64,000 nucleotides of DNA from positions 176,961-240,960 of the forward strand of contig CAJNDS010000746.1 in assembly GCA_905221605.1 (NCBI GenBank), given 5' to 3'. Made by a program: the position numbers and the translations under genes. The notes beneath the pieces were generated by a model. That model did not search any database. It saw nothing but the letters and a program-made list of their open reading frames with translations, and was not told the DNA's origin. Every line of letters starts with the position of its first letter. The stretch's first letter is position 1. Source of the stretch: Symbiodinium natans (taxonomy: Eukaryota > Sar > Dinophyceae > Suessiales > Symbiodiniaceae). Positions 9,500-21,177 of the stretch are shown here, piece by piece.

Positions 9500-11838
9500 T
9501 TATCTGTTTTAAGCATATTCTTGTGCTTCTTGTGTTAGTAATCTTATGCTTATGAGTATGATTATTACCAGTATTTATTTAGTATTGTAACAATAATAAC
9601 AATAGCTATTACTATCATTTATTTGTTCTTCTTGTTATCATTATTATTATTATTGTTATTGTTATTGTTATTGTTATTTATTGTTACGATTATTACGGTT
9701 ATATATAACCAGTTTTCTTCTTTTTATTAGTATTATTCTTCTTGTTGTTTTTGTTAGTGTCATTACTACATGTTTTTTTTTGTTTGGGGGGGTAGCGCTT
9801 GGACCTGCGACATGGCCCACAAATACACTTCCACGAAGAGAGCTGGTCGGGTCATCAGGAAGCCAGGTTAAAAAAAGGGGGCTTTCGGGTTTAGGGTTAA
9901 TAGGGTTTAGCCAGGTAATATAGGAGACGGAATAGTTACTCAAATTACTCACTTATGGTCCCTACGGAGTTATGATCTACAAACCCCCAACACCCTATTC
10001 CAATGATTAAGGCCCCTATAGCAAGCCTACCCATGCCCCCGAACACCTGTAACCCTTCAGGAGCAGCCTGGAGAGAAGCAGTGTGGGCTGCTTCTTGCCT
10101 GAAGCGACCCGGGGGGGGGGGGGGGGGTTGTTCTTACCATCCCAAGGCAAAGTTAAGGGGTCCCAAAATGGGATAGAAGAACAAATCAACTTTGGTTCTA
10201 AGTCTCTCGACTATAGCTAGTAACAGTTCGTACAGTAGCCTTCCTTGCACTCGATAGGCCCTTGGGACACTATGTATTTCCCTTATTGGGTTTCAGAGGG
10301 TCGTATTCTACGAATATTTTTCAGAGGGTTTCAAGGGCCATCCTTGTGCATGGTCCGCCAACTTGAGTTGAGGTGTGGGTACCAGCCGGTGGACGAGGCG
10401 CGTTCTTGTTTTCATTGTCGGGGTTGTCTTCACGCCCCGAAGATGGGTCCCCACTTCGTTCTTCAACTGCGCTGCTTGAGATTGCTGCCCAGTGCCTGAG
10501 CATACTCTGCATGAGCCGGTGGCCTGGAGTCTAACAACTTGGGTGAAGGCTTTCACTTGACAGCTTTGCCGGATTCAACTGGGGTTGCCATCATGTTCTT
10601 GACCCTGTGCCACGTCATATTGCAGGTTTCATTCTATTCTGGCCAAGTCCTTCACTGCCGCCGTCAGTGCTCAAACTCAATTCCCCTTGGTCTAGGGTCG
10701 CAGAAGTTCTCAGAAGCACCTTTGGGTCAGCATGGCTCTTCGGACCACATTGCTCCTCTTGGCTACGGGGGCAGCAGCCCACAACGGCCAGCTGGCTGAC
10801 ATATAGCTCAGGATTAGGATGACTCTGCCCGACAAGAGTGACACTCAAGACGTTTCTTTTCTGCAGCACCTTTTCTCAGATTCAGGGCTTGTGGGGGTCT
10901 GTATTGGGATGTTCCCCCTTTTACGAACAGTCCTTACTAGGGATTATAGAGTCGGGGGTACTATAATCCCTATTAAGGAACTGGTAGTATAAGGGGGAAC
11001 ATCCCAAGGGAGAAACCTGCAAGAGTGTTTTTTTTTGAGGCACGGAGATCAGGCCTTCCTTTCGCTCGAACCTTAAGCAGACTCCGCCCTACGAAGAGCC
11101 CCCCCCCCCTCCCCTGCTTACAGGTAGAGTTGGAAGTACCCTAACTTGGGTTATAAGGATCCTGCCTTATAATTAGGTCATAAGTCCCTAACTTTTGTTC
11201 GTATTCCCCGAAGACGCTCTGGAGGCACCTGCCCCAGCAGCAAGACGTGCGGGGCCGATGCTGGCAGTGAGGCCGGCCTCCCCTGTTGCCAGAGCCTTGC
11301 CTCCGCCTTTGAAGTCAAGTCAGGAGCCTTTTATTGGAAGGGAGCTTTTCGGTCCAGGGCCGTACTCCCACTCTATAGGGCTTGGAGCCTTATAGGTGGT
11401 GTAGGTAGGGTGTAGTATCTAGGCTGTCGGGGGGCTGAGGATGTCCGAGTATAAGGTTCGAGTTAGGGAGGAGGTCTTGCCGAGGTATGGGCTGGATTCA
11501 AGGCTTCTCGTTCACCGCAGCCTCGATTTGCAAAGCCCCCACGCGGGCAGTTCTACTCAGGCCGATCATATCAGAGCCTGAAACAAGGGTACATATAACC
11601 CTAATAGTTTAACAACCTATAATGAATCCGAACGAACCTTCAAAGCAGCTATACTCAGATAGACTATGTCGTGAAACCTAACGAACCCTAAACCCCATAA
11701 GGGTATTTCTCTGAATGTGGGTCCATTTTGGGGTCCCCTACGTAGTACAGCACCCTTAAAGTGAGGTCCCCAAGACAGACCAGCTAAACCCTAAACCCTA
11801 AACCCTAAACCCTAAATTCCATCCTTCTTCCACCAAGG
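9500..11838. other. Stretch without a confident gene
   Basis: It holds an AT-rich TTATTATTGTTATTG tract (about 9640-9690), a G-run near 10112-10128, open frames on both strands at 10245-10870 with no family resemblance and no consistent splice frame, one family A element (10904-11007) and a C-run at 11101-11110. No gene can be supported. Confidence 0.4.
10904..11007. mobile_element. Family A inverted-repeat element, full length
   Basis: 104 bases, TTGGGATGTTCCCCC to GGGGGAACATCCCAA, with the family's inner arms. No clear target duplication. Confidence 0.7.
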
Positions 11839-11840
11839 AC

Positions 11841-11899
11841 CTCTTCCACGTCCTTCGAGTGCTGCTCAAGTTCCGAAGCTTGCATCCCCAAGGTCGCTC
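11841..11899 (-). CDS. Exon island, strand uncertain
   Basis: The minus reading ATLGMQASELEQHSKDVEE lies between an AG-G acceptor and a GT donor and looks coiled-coil. The plus reading DLFHVLRVLLKFRSLHPQ over nearly the same bases also has AG-G and GT. Only one can be right. It sits just upstream of the protease gene. Confidence 0.3.
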
Positions 11900-12177
11900 C
11901 TGTTAAGGGTTCAGGGTTTAGGGTTTAGGGCTAGGGTTTAGGGCTAGTGTTTAGGGTTTAGGGGGTTTAGGACATGTGCTCAGGGCCGGAACCATCCATC
12001 CGATCAATTCGTCATGGCTTTGTGAAAGAAGTCGGACCACAGGAACAGGCACCACATGAAAGAGCAGGAGTAAGCGGATGATGCGCAATCTACGTTCATG
12101 GTTTGCGTCTCCGCGCGCACACGGGGCCTCTTTTTTTGGGAATTGTGCCGCTGCATTCCTTCTGTTCCTTTCTAGAG

Positions 12178-12329
12178 TCATGGGTTCCCCTACTACCCCC
12201 CTCGTTTCTACCCCCCGTGGGTTCCCCCCGTAATGAAGGCTATTTAGGGATAGTTAGGCTTAATGAAGGTTGTTTAAGGGGGGAACCTAGCGGGGGTAGT
12301 ATAGAGAGGGGTAGTAGGGGAACCCATGA
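12178..12329. mobile_element. Family B inverted-repeat element, full length
   Basis: 152 bases with perfect 19-base terminal inverted repeats beginning TCATGGGTTCCCCTACTAC. The interior has a second inverted pair (GGTTCCCCCC/GGGGGGAACC). Partial copies lie at 32175-32258 and 62261-62353. Confidence 0.75.
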
Positions 12330-12534
12330 TAGGGAGTGTGGACATCGTCTTCTTGCAGCCCTGTAAATTGAGTTGGAGCGAGGCACTGCTGAAAGGCTAC
12401 AGCTTGTGCCTAATCTTACCCAGCCTTGGAAGTGGCGATTCTAAGCAGACCTGCTTCAAGGTTCACTGAGTTCTCATTGGTCGTTGAAAGGTGGGACCAT
12501 GTTTTTTTTAAACTAGTTGCTATACAGGCCCTTC

Positions 12535-12650
12535 CCACCCTCTACCCCCTACACCCTTCCCCAACCCTTCCTACCCTCTACCCCCTACACCCTCCCCCCA
12601 ATCCCCTACCCTCCCCCCTACCCCCCTACCCCCTGCCCACTCTTTCTCAA
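12535..12650. repeat. Pyrimidine-rich short repeat
   Basis: Repeated ACCCTCTACCCCCTACACCC blocks and CCCCCTACC units just before the first protease exon found. The proline-rich open frames across it are artefacts. Confidence 0.6.
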
Positions 12651-12720
12651 CGCGTTTATCTTAACATGCGCACTTCTTTGTACGTGTTTGCTCATGTTCA
12701 AAATGAACAACGACCGGCAG

Positions 12721-14845
12721 GTGGGATGCCGCTGTGCGGGAGAAGAGAACTTGCGCGAGTACCAGGGCTATAGCTTCGAGGACGCAAAGGTTTAGGATTT
12801 AGGATTTAGGGTTTAGGGTTTAGGGTTTAGGGTTTAGGGTTTAGGGACCTTCCAAAAAATCCGGACAAGCTGTCCAGAATACAGGGGGCCCGGCATGGAC
12901 TTCCGTCCAGAACTGCAGCTCAGCACCTGCCGAAGGACTACCAGCAGGAGTTTTCCAAGTCCTACTCCGCGGGTGAGCTGGAAAGCAGGAAGGCCATCTT
13001 TGAGGCGGGTTCAGGCTTGTTTGGGGTTACTATGTGATTCGACTATTGTAGTATTATAATACAATGGATTAGATTTAATATATATATATATATATATTCT
13101 AATTTTATTGTTACATGACTATGCTATGTTTTGGGCTTGACTCAGGAGATACCCCCTCAATCCCTCCTAGGTATGAGTTGTTTTATTGAACTGAAACCGG
13201 TGCTCGCAGCAACACGCTGCGAATGCTATGTACCATGTCTACCCTTCAGGGTTTAGGGTTTAGGGTTTGGGCTTCATGGTCCTGGTTTGGACTAAAATAC
13301 CCAGGTTTATTATCACCATTTGGGCGGCAGTATCCTCAAGGATGTGGTATATATAGCGAAGTAGGGAAGGTGCTATCGGAGCTTTGTAGATGTCGAGAGC
13401 TAGCAGCGCGCGGTCTCAGCTTGCACATTCACGTCAACCTCCGACTCCACTTTCAGTGCTTCACTGAACCCCCTAAACCCTAAACCCTAAACCCTAAACC
13501 CTAAACCCTAAACCCTAAACCCTAAACCCTAAACCCTAAACCCTAAACCCTAAACCCTAAACCCTAAACCACTAACCCTAAACCCTACACCCTTCCTCTC
13601 CATGCGGAAGCTGAGGCGAACCTGCGAAAGGTCCAAGCGCACAACGCCGAGTACAGGCGGGACCCATGCCTCCCGGACTTCGGGTTGAGAGTTCAGGGTT
13701 TCGGGCAAACCAACGAACTACACTGCCATATGCTGCCTTGCCGTGACAAGCCCGTGGCCATTCAAACAAGCATTGTTGCGAATGGGTTTGTGTGGCCGAG
13801 CCCTGCACATCACACCAGGCAGAACATTGTGCAGAAGCATAGTTTCAAGCCCAGCACCGCCAAGTCGTAGGCTCGCTCGACTGCCAATCCTCAAATCCTA
13901 CAACTCGTGAAAATCCGCAACGAATTGGTTCCATGCATGCGAGGCGAAGAGGGGTTCCCAAAACTGGTATAAGCTTCAAAGGACCCGAAATGACTCTATG
14001 TAACTGTGTAGCAGGAGACCTAAGATCAGCGAGCTTCGTGACAGGCAGGGGCGGCACACTTGGTTCATGGCCATGAACGAGCTCGCGGACCTGTCAGAGG
14101 AGGAGTTCGGCAGCAAGTCGCTTGGTGGTCTTTGTGATCTAGGGCTTCTGAGGGAACTTTTGAAGTGCAAGTGGGCGGGTGGGGTCGGGGATATACCTGC
14201 AATAAGGGTTTTGAGATTGATTTTGGGGGCATGTCTAGGGCACCCCTATTTTGGAAAATGCCATGGTGGTCAAACGGTCGCTTCTGTACCAGTGAAGGCC
14301 TTGTCCAAGTACGAGAGTGATAAATTGCTCATCTCGTTGAGAATGGCCGGAGTTGGTGTGTTCCTGATGATGGTGGTGGTGATGTTTTCTTGGCGATTTA
14401 TCTATAATTATTGAGACCAGTGGCGTTGTTGACCTGGTTGTAGTCGTTCGCGTATGGTCCCAGGGCTGTTTCGAGGTCCGGGAAGACTAAACCCTAAACC
14501 CTAAACCCTAAACCCTCGCTTTCGCAGGCGCGCCACCAAGCTCGGCCCTGCTGATGGCCGGCCGATGCTCCAGCTCGATGCCGAGGCTCTTGTCCACTAG
14601 TTGCTTAAGAACTCCCCGAAAAAGTGAACATCTTCTTCCTTACAAGGGTATAACGTGATGTAGGGATTTTATCTTTTTTATGTTTTTTTTTTTTTTTTTG
14701 GGGGGGGGGCAGGTTCTTATGCAAATAGTAGAAAAGAACTCCTAGAATGTCCAGACACGCGTGCGAGCCTGATCCACGTCCAAGGGTCCCGCACGTCTTC
14801 ATATGACATCATCTGACATCAAAACATAATACTAAGGTACATATA

Positions 14846-14878
<33 letters not shown>

Positions 14879-17800
14879 ATATGTATGTATACCTTGTCCA
14901 CATACATGTCTATTTGTATCTCCTAAACCCTGAACCCTATACATAGAACCCTCAAGCCTAGCAAGGCCAAGGGGCACCGGTAACAGCCCAACATCCCAGC
15001 CCCCCTTGAGGACCGCAAGCCCAACCCGACAGCCATGGACTGGCGCAGCAAGGGCGTCGTCACGCCGGTGAAGGATCAAGGCCATCAGGGTTTAGAGTTT
15101 AGGGTTTAGAGTTTACCTCTGAGGAGCCCATATATACACTTACTGTCCTGGGGTGCCGATTAGGGATGTTCGCCTCTTTTTGGGGCAGCCCCCTAAGTTA
15201 GGGTCTTCTTTTGGGTTTTTTGTCTTAGAAGGCGGTTGTTTTTTAGGGTACCTCTCTGAGGAACCCATCTACACTTGTACCAGAACCGGGGAAGATTCTG
15301 ATAATTCCATGTGCAGTTCCCCGAGTATGTAGGGTCACTGGTTGTTTCAAGATGGCTTCGGCGTGAAGATGCACAGATGCCTTGAAAAAATAATTATACA
15401 ATTAAGATAACTTTCTGATGCCCCCCAAGACCTCTAACTAACTTGTAGAACATCATCAAAGAGTAGGGTAGGAGCCTTGCAACCTAAACCCTAAACCCTA
15501 AACCCTAAACCCTAAACCCTAAACCCTAAACCCTAAACCCTAAACCCTAAACCCTACACCCTAAACCCTAAACCCTAAACCCTAAACCCTAAACCCTAAA
15601 CCCTAAACCCTAAACCCTAAACCCTAAACCCTAAACCCTAAACCCTAAACCCTAAACCCTAAACCAAACGCGTTTGTTTGCAGGCCGCCCTCCTAAGTAG
15701 GCGCAGTGTGATTCTGCAGCACCCCTTGTGCCGCGCAGACCGCTGAGACGAACATGTGCACGGAGGTTTGGAATCCACAATCGCACCAAATAAGCACCTA
15801 AACCCTAAACCCTAAACCCTAAACCCCAAACCCCAAACCCTAAACCCTAAACCCTAAACCCTAAACCCTAAACCCTAAACCTCCCAGCTGCAACTTGAAA
15901 CCCTAAGCTTGGGGACATCCCCAAACCCTGCAAGTCAGGGGGTTGTGGCTCTTGCTGGGCATTCTCGGCCACTGAGACGGTGGAGTCCCACTATGCCACC
16001 CGGTGAGAATTAGGCGGTCCGTCAGTTGAAGGGTGCAGGGGGACATTGGAGTTTGGGGTTTAGGGCGAAATCCTGTAAAACAAACCCGCGAGCCTTCGAA
16101 GCCTCATAAGTATGCTAGGCCTTTTTTAAACGCCTTGCAGGCCATATGATTGCCAAACTATGCATTGTGGCGCTGGCCTCTAGTTAAGTATTCACACACA
16201 GATCGGGACCACATCTAACAGAAATGTCACGCAGCTAGGCATAGCACGTCTGGGAATCCTGAGAGCTTTTGAAAGGCCAGCCCAGTTTAGGGTCTGGGGC
16301 TGGTTTTTAAAGGCTCCCCACGGTCAGCTCGCCTCGAAGTATGAAGAACTTCAGTCTGCCGAGGCGATCGCATCCGGCAAGCTGCTGACACTGTCGCCGC
16401 AGACCTATGTGGACTGCGTGCAGAACCCTCATGAATGCGGAGGTGCTTGCTGGTTTCATGTTTTTGGAAGGTCTGGTCTTTCCTCCCAGGGGCTACAGGT
16501 CCTTTAGATCTAAAAGCTTGGCGGGCTCGCTAATCCAGGGTTGGGAGTGAAAGGCCTGGTTGACAGGAGCCTGTGTTCAAGACGTGAAGGGAAGGCGCAT
16601 CAACACTTCCTTCCATTTGAGCGCTTCTAGCTGCTTGTAGTTTGAGGTGAAGCTGGCAGAATGAAGCGTCTTTATAGCTTTCATGTGGGATGTTCGCCCT
16701 TATCCTAGCAGTGCCTCATGGGGCCCCTACTCTAGCTCCCGTTGAGGACTGTCAGTATAAGGGGAACATCCCATGCTTTCATGGGTTTAGGGTTTAGGGT
16801 TTAGGGTTTGATGCAGGAACTGGAGGCTGCGAGGGTGCGACTATGGAGCTCGCCTTCAACTTGACCATCTCCAAGGCTGACTTCCCTATTTTATGCTCGT
16901 CTTTCTTTGGGTCCTTATTCTAAGGCGGGCCCCTCTTATGTAGGGTACCCAAAAAGGAACCTGATTTTTGAGAACTGACCATTACGGCATCATCATGGCT
17001 CAGGCTCCAAGATGTAGGAGTTTTGTGACACGTATATAAGACACCCCTAACCCTAAACCCTAAACCCTAAACCCTAAACCCCTGCCGAGCTGGTCCGAAA
17101 GCCCAGGGTCCTTCTTAATCCCATGGGGCAGCGAGTGTGAGAACTTCGCAGGCTTAGCAGGAGCTGAAGCTGTGGCCCTGAGGCCTTGAAACCAACACTG
17201 CCCAAAACCCGCGAAACTGGCAAAGCAAAAAAATCTGTTAAACCCCCAATCCTGCACGTAAAGATGGTTAAAGCTAAAGCCCTTCCTGGCGAGGGCATTG
17301 CTCTTGAGAGTGCAGTGCCATACCTCGGCCGCGATGAGTCCTGCCCGAGCTACTTGGTAGCCTAGTGATACCGTTTTGCCTGTTTTTGGTTGAAGGTTCC
17401 CTTCTAAAAGAGCCCTACACCCTAAACCCTAAACCCTAAACCCTAAACCCTAAACCCTAAACCCTAAACCCTAAACCCTAAACCCTAAACCCCACCCTAA
17501 ACCCTGAAGCTTCATCCCCCTGGCCTGTGTTTCAAGAGGGGTCAAGCACCCCGAAGTGTTGCCCTGCGGTGTGGCTTGTTCTGCTTGGCGGGCGGCCAAA
17601 AATTAGCCCTCAACCCGAAACACCCCAAACCCCAAACCCCAAACCCCAAACCCCAAACCCCAAACCCCAAACCCCAAACCCCAAACCCTAAACCCTAAAC
17701 CCCAAACCCCAAACCCCAAACCCCAAATCCCAAACCCCAAACCCCAAACCCCAAACCCTAAACCCTAAACCCTAACCCTTCTGATTGTATGGTTACTGGG

Positions 17801-20800
17801 CTACCGAGGCTACAAGGCTGCCGTCAAGGCCGCGGTTCGAGCTTGGCTGTAAAGCATCTCAAGGTAGAGAGAGAGAGAGGGAGGGAGAGAGAGGGAGAGA
17901 GAGGGAGAGAGAGGGAGAGCTTGGCCGTCGCGGCCGGGGGCCCCCGAACCCGGGGTCCTCTTAAGCGAGGAGAAGAAGAAGAAGAAGAAGAAGAAGAAGA
18001 AGAAGAAGAAGAAGAAGAGAGAGAGAGACGGGCGTGGGTTTGCTGCTTCATGGTGGTGCTGCGTATGCATATATAAAGAAATATTTAATATAACATAATA
18101 TAACATAATATAACATAATATAACATAATATAACATAATATAACATAATATAATATAATATAATATAATATAATTTAATATTTATGTATATACATATATG
18201 TATATATAGAAATATATATATATATATATATAATATATATATATATATATTATATTATATATATATATATATGTGTAGGGGCTGAAATGCGGGCTAAAAT
18301 TATCTGTGTGCTAGGTGTTGAATTGGAAGTAGGTGTTGAATTGGAACTGGTGTTTGTGGCTTTCGGATGCTCCGGGGTGTGTTCAAGCTTTGGTACTCAT
18401 GCGACTGGAGGATGGGTTTAGGGTTAGGGTTTAGGGTTTAGGGTTTAGGGTTTAGGGTTTAGGGTTTAGGGTTTAGGGTTTAGGGTTTAGGGTTTAGGGT
18501 TGAGGATGAGTTTCTGGCTAGGCATCCCGTGAGCGCTCTTGTGGGTTTCCTGCGGGTGATGGAGTTGTTCCTTTGTTTTGTCACTCTCTCTCCCTCTCTG
18601 TCTTTTTTTGTTTCTCTTTCTTGCTTTCTTTCTTTCTGTCTTTCTTTCTTTCTCTTTCGTTCGTTCTTTCTTTCTTGGTTTCTTTCTTTTCTCTGACTCT
18701 CCCTCTGTCTGCCCCTTGTCCGTTTGTTTGTCTGCCTCTCTCTCTCTCTCTTTCTCTTTCCCTATCCCTTTCCGTCTCCCTCTCTTTCCACCTTCCTTCG
18801 CGCTCGTGCTTATCCAGATGTGCACATATACACACACGCCCACACACTATATATATATATATATATATATAATATGTACATATGTGCATGTTCTGTTTAT
18901 ACATTTTTTATACATATATAGACATCCATTCATTTGTTTCTTTGTTTTTTTGTATTTGTAGTTTTCTCCGTTTCTTTTCACGTGTCCAGGCCAAGAGCTA
19001 CGTCAGGCTTCCGATCAACGACGCGTCTGCGCTGGAGCCATGAACATCAACCCTCATAGAAGGTTTGGGGTTTAGGGGTTCAGGGTTTAGGGTTTAGGGT
19101 TTAGGGTTGGGATGTTCCCCCGTGTACTAACACTCCTCAGTATGGATTAATATAGGGGGTACAAGAATCTCCATTAAGGACTGTTAGTGTCCCTGGGAGC
19201 ATCCCAAACCTAGAGACCTAAAACGGCCCAAAACATCTGCCTCCACTGAAAACCCCTAAACCCTAAACTAGAAACCCTGAATGTATTAGGGTTTAGGGTT
19301 TAGGGTTTAGGGTTTAGGGGGGGGGGGGGGGGGGGGGGTAGCTCCAGGAAAGTGTTGCTCTCCTTGGCGCTTGGAAGACTTTGAAGGTGCAGGGCTGCTA
19401 GGGTTTGTGAGGTTTTTTGTTGGGAATGTTCCCCCTTATACTGAAACAGTCCTTAAATAGGGGTTATAGTACCCCCGAGTAGAATCCCTGTTAAGGACTG
19501 ACATCCTCTCGAAACGGCAAATTATGAGAAGTTTACCATTCCAGCCTCTTCCGACACTCCACAAGATCCATGTGCCCCAAATTCTAGCTAGGTGCACGAA
19601 ACCACCAAAGAGGCCCTAGCATTATTTCCCCTATGAGAGACATGTACCCAAGTTCTAGGTACACAAAACCACCAAAGAGGTCCCAAGCATGATTTCCCCA
19701 TAAGAGCACCTGGACCTTTTGCCCTAAACCCTAAACCCTCAACTCCGAACCCTAAACCCTAAACCCTAAACCCTAAACCCTATGAAAGGAGACCGCTCTG
19801 GCCACGAAGGGCCCCATGTCCGTGACGGTTGCTGCCGACTCCTGGCAGCTGCATCTCGGCGATGCGGGTTTAGGGTATAGGGTTTAGGGTTTAGGGTTTA
19901 GGGCGGTTTAGGGTTTGGGGTTTAGGGTTTGGGGGGTGGTTGTGGCTTAGCATTCAGGGTGGTTTAAGCTTACGGCTATAGTTTCCATGAGTATGTCCTA
20001 TCATTGCGGCATGAACCTCCAAGAACTCCCCCCAGGTTACCCTAATCCCCCCAAACCCTGACCCTAAACTGTTCACCCCTCATCTTCATACTTTCTGCGT
20101 GTTGAGCGTAAACCCTGAACACCTCAACTCTTCAACCCTAAACCACTACGTAACCCGTAAACTCTTTAACCCTGAACGCCTAAACGCTTTTTTAACCGTA
20201 AAGCCCAAGCCTTATAAACCCTAAACCCTAAACCCTAAACCCTAAACCTGGAACCGTGCCTGCGCTTGTGCCAGTTGTGAGAGTCGAAATGCAAAGGTAT
20301 GGTGGCGGCATCTTCCAGGGCTGCAGCCAAGGCGCGAGGTTTAGGGTTTAGGGTTTAGGGTTTAGGGTTTAGGGTTCAGGGTTTAGGGTTTAGGGTTTAG
20401 GGTTTAGGGTTTTCCAGGGCTGCAGCCAAGGCGCGAGGAGCCGGAGGGCCACCGAATGAGCTCAAGGGGTCGCTTGTGGTTTAGGGCCTAGAGTTTGGGA
20501 TCGCCTAGGGTTTTGCTGGGTCTTGGAGTACTATTACTATAATACTTTTCCTGGCTCCTATTATGGCTACTTGTACCTAATAAGTATATTTTTTTTTCCA
20601 GGGTGTACTCCAAAGCTAAGTTTCAGTTTAGGAAGTTTAGGCCTTGAGGTGTTTTAGGATTTTTGCAGTTTGGGTTTTGCTGGTTGTTGCGGTTTCGGGG
20701 CTTAACTTGAGGTGTTTCAGGATGTGGGGGTTTAGGGCTTATAAGTTCGTTTAGGGTAAACCGGAAGAGGGTGCAAATTGCAACCCAGCGAAGATGTGGA

Positions 20801-21145
20801 AGCAGCACTTTTGTGCAGATTCTGCCGGCTATTTTGCGTGGCCGGGCCTGCGCAGGCGTGCATGAGAATGACAAGGGTCGAGTCTTTGGATGTTCCCCCT
20901 TATACTAACAGGACCTCATATGACAACACTAACAGGGATTGTCATATGAGGTACTATCATCCCTATTAAGGCATGTTAGTATAAGGGGGGACATCCCCAG
21001 TCGAATCGTAGTTTCGTCAAGCCATTTGCTAGCCGTGGGTTCCGCTGGTGCTGAGCGGCAAGTCTGCAGACATGAGAAACCCTGCTTGAACCTTATCAAC
21101 CACAGGTCTCAACCTGCCCCAAAACCAGAAAAAGTTCCAACCCCA

Positions 21146-21177
<32 letters not shown>

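Noticed and set aside
17789-18136. Glu-rich and Ser/Phe-rich frames
   Set aside because: Produced by the AAG and GAGAG microsatellites in a protease intron.
18487-18961. Basic Lys/Glu/Arg-rich and Ser/Leu-rich frames
   Set aside because: CT and TA microsatellite translation in both directions.
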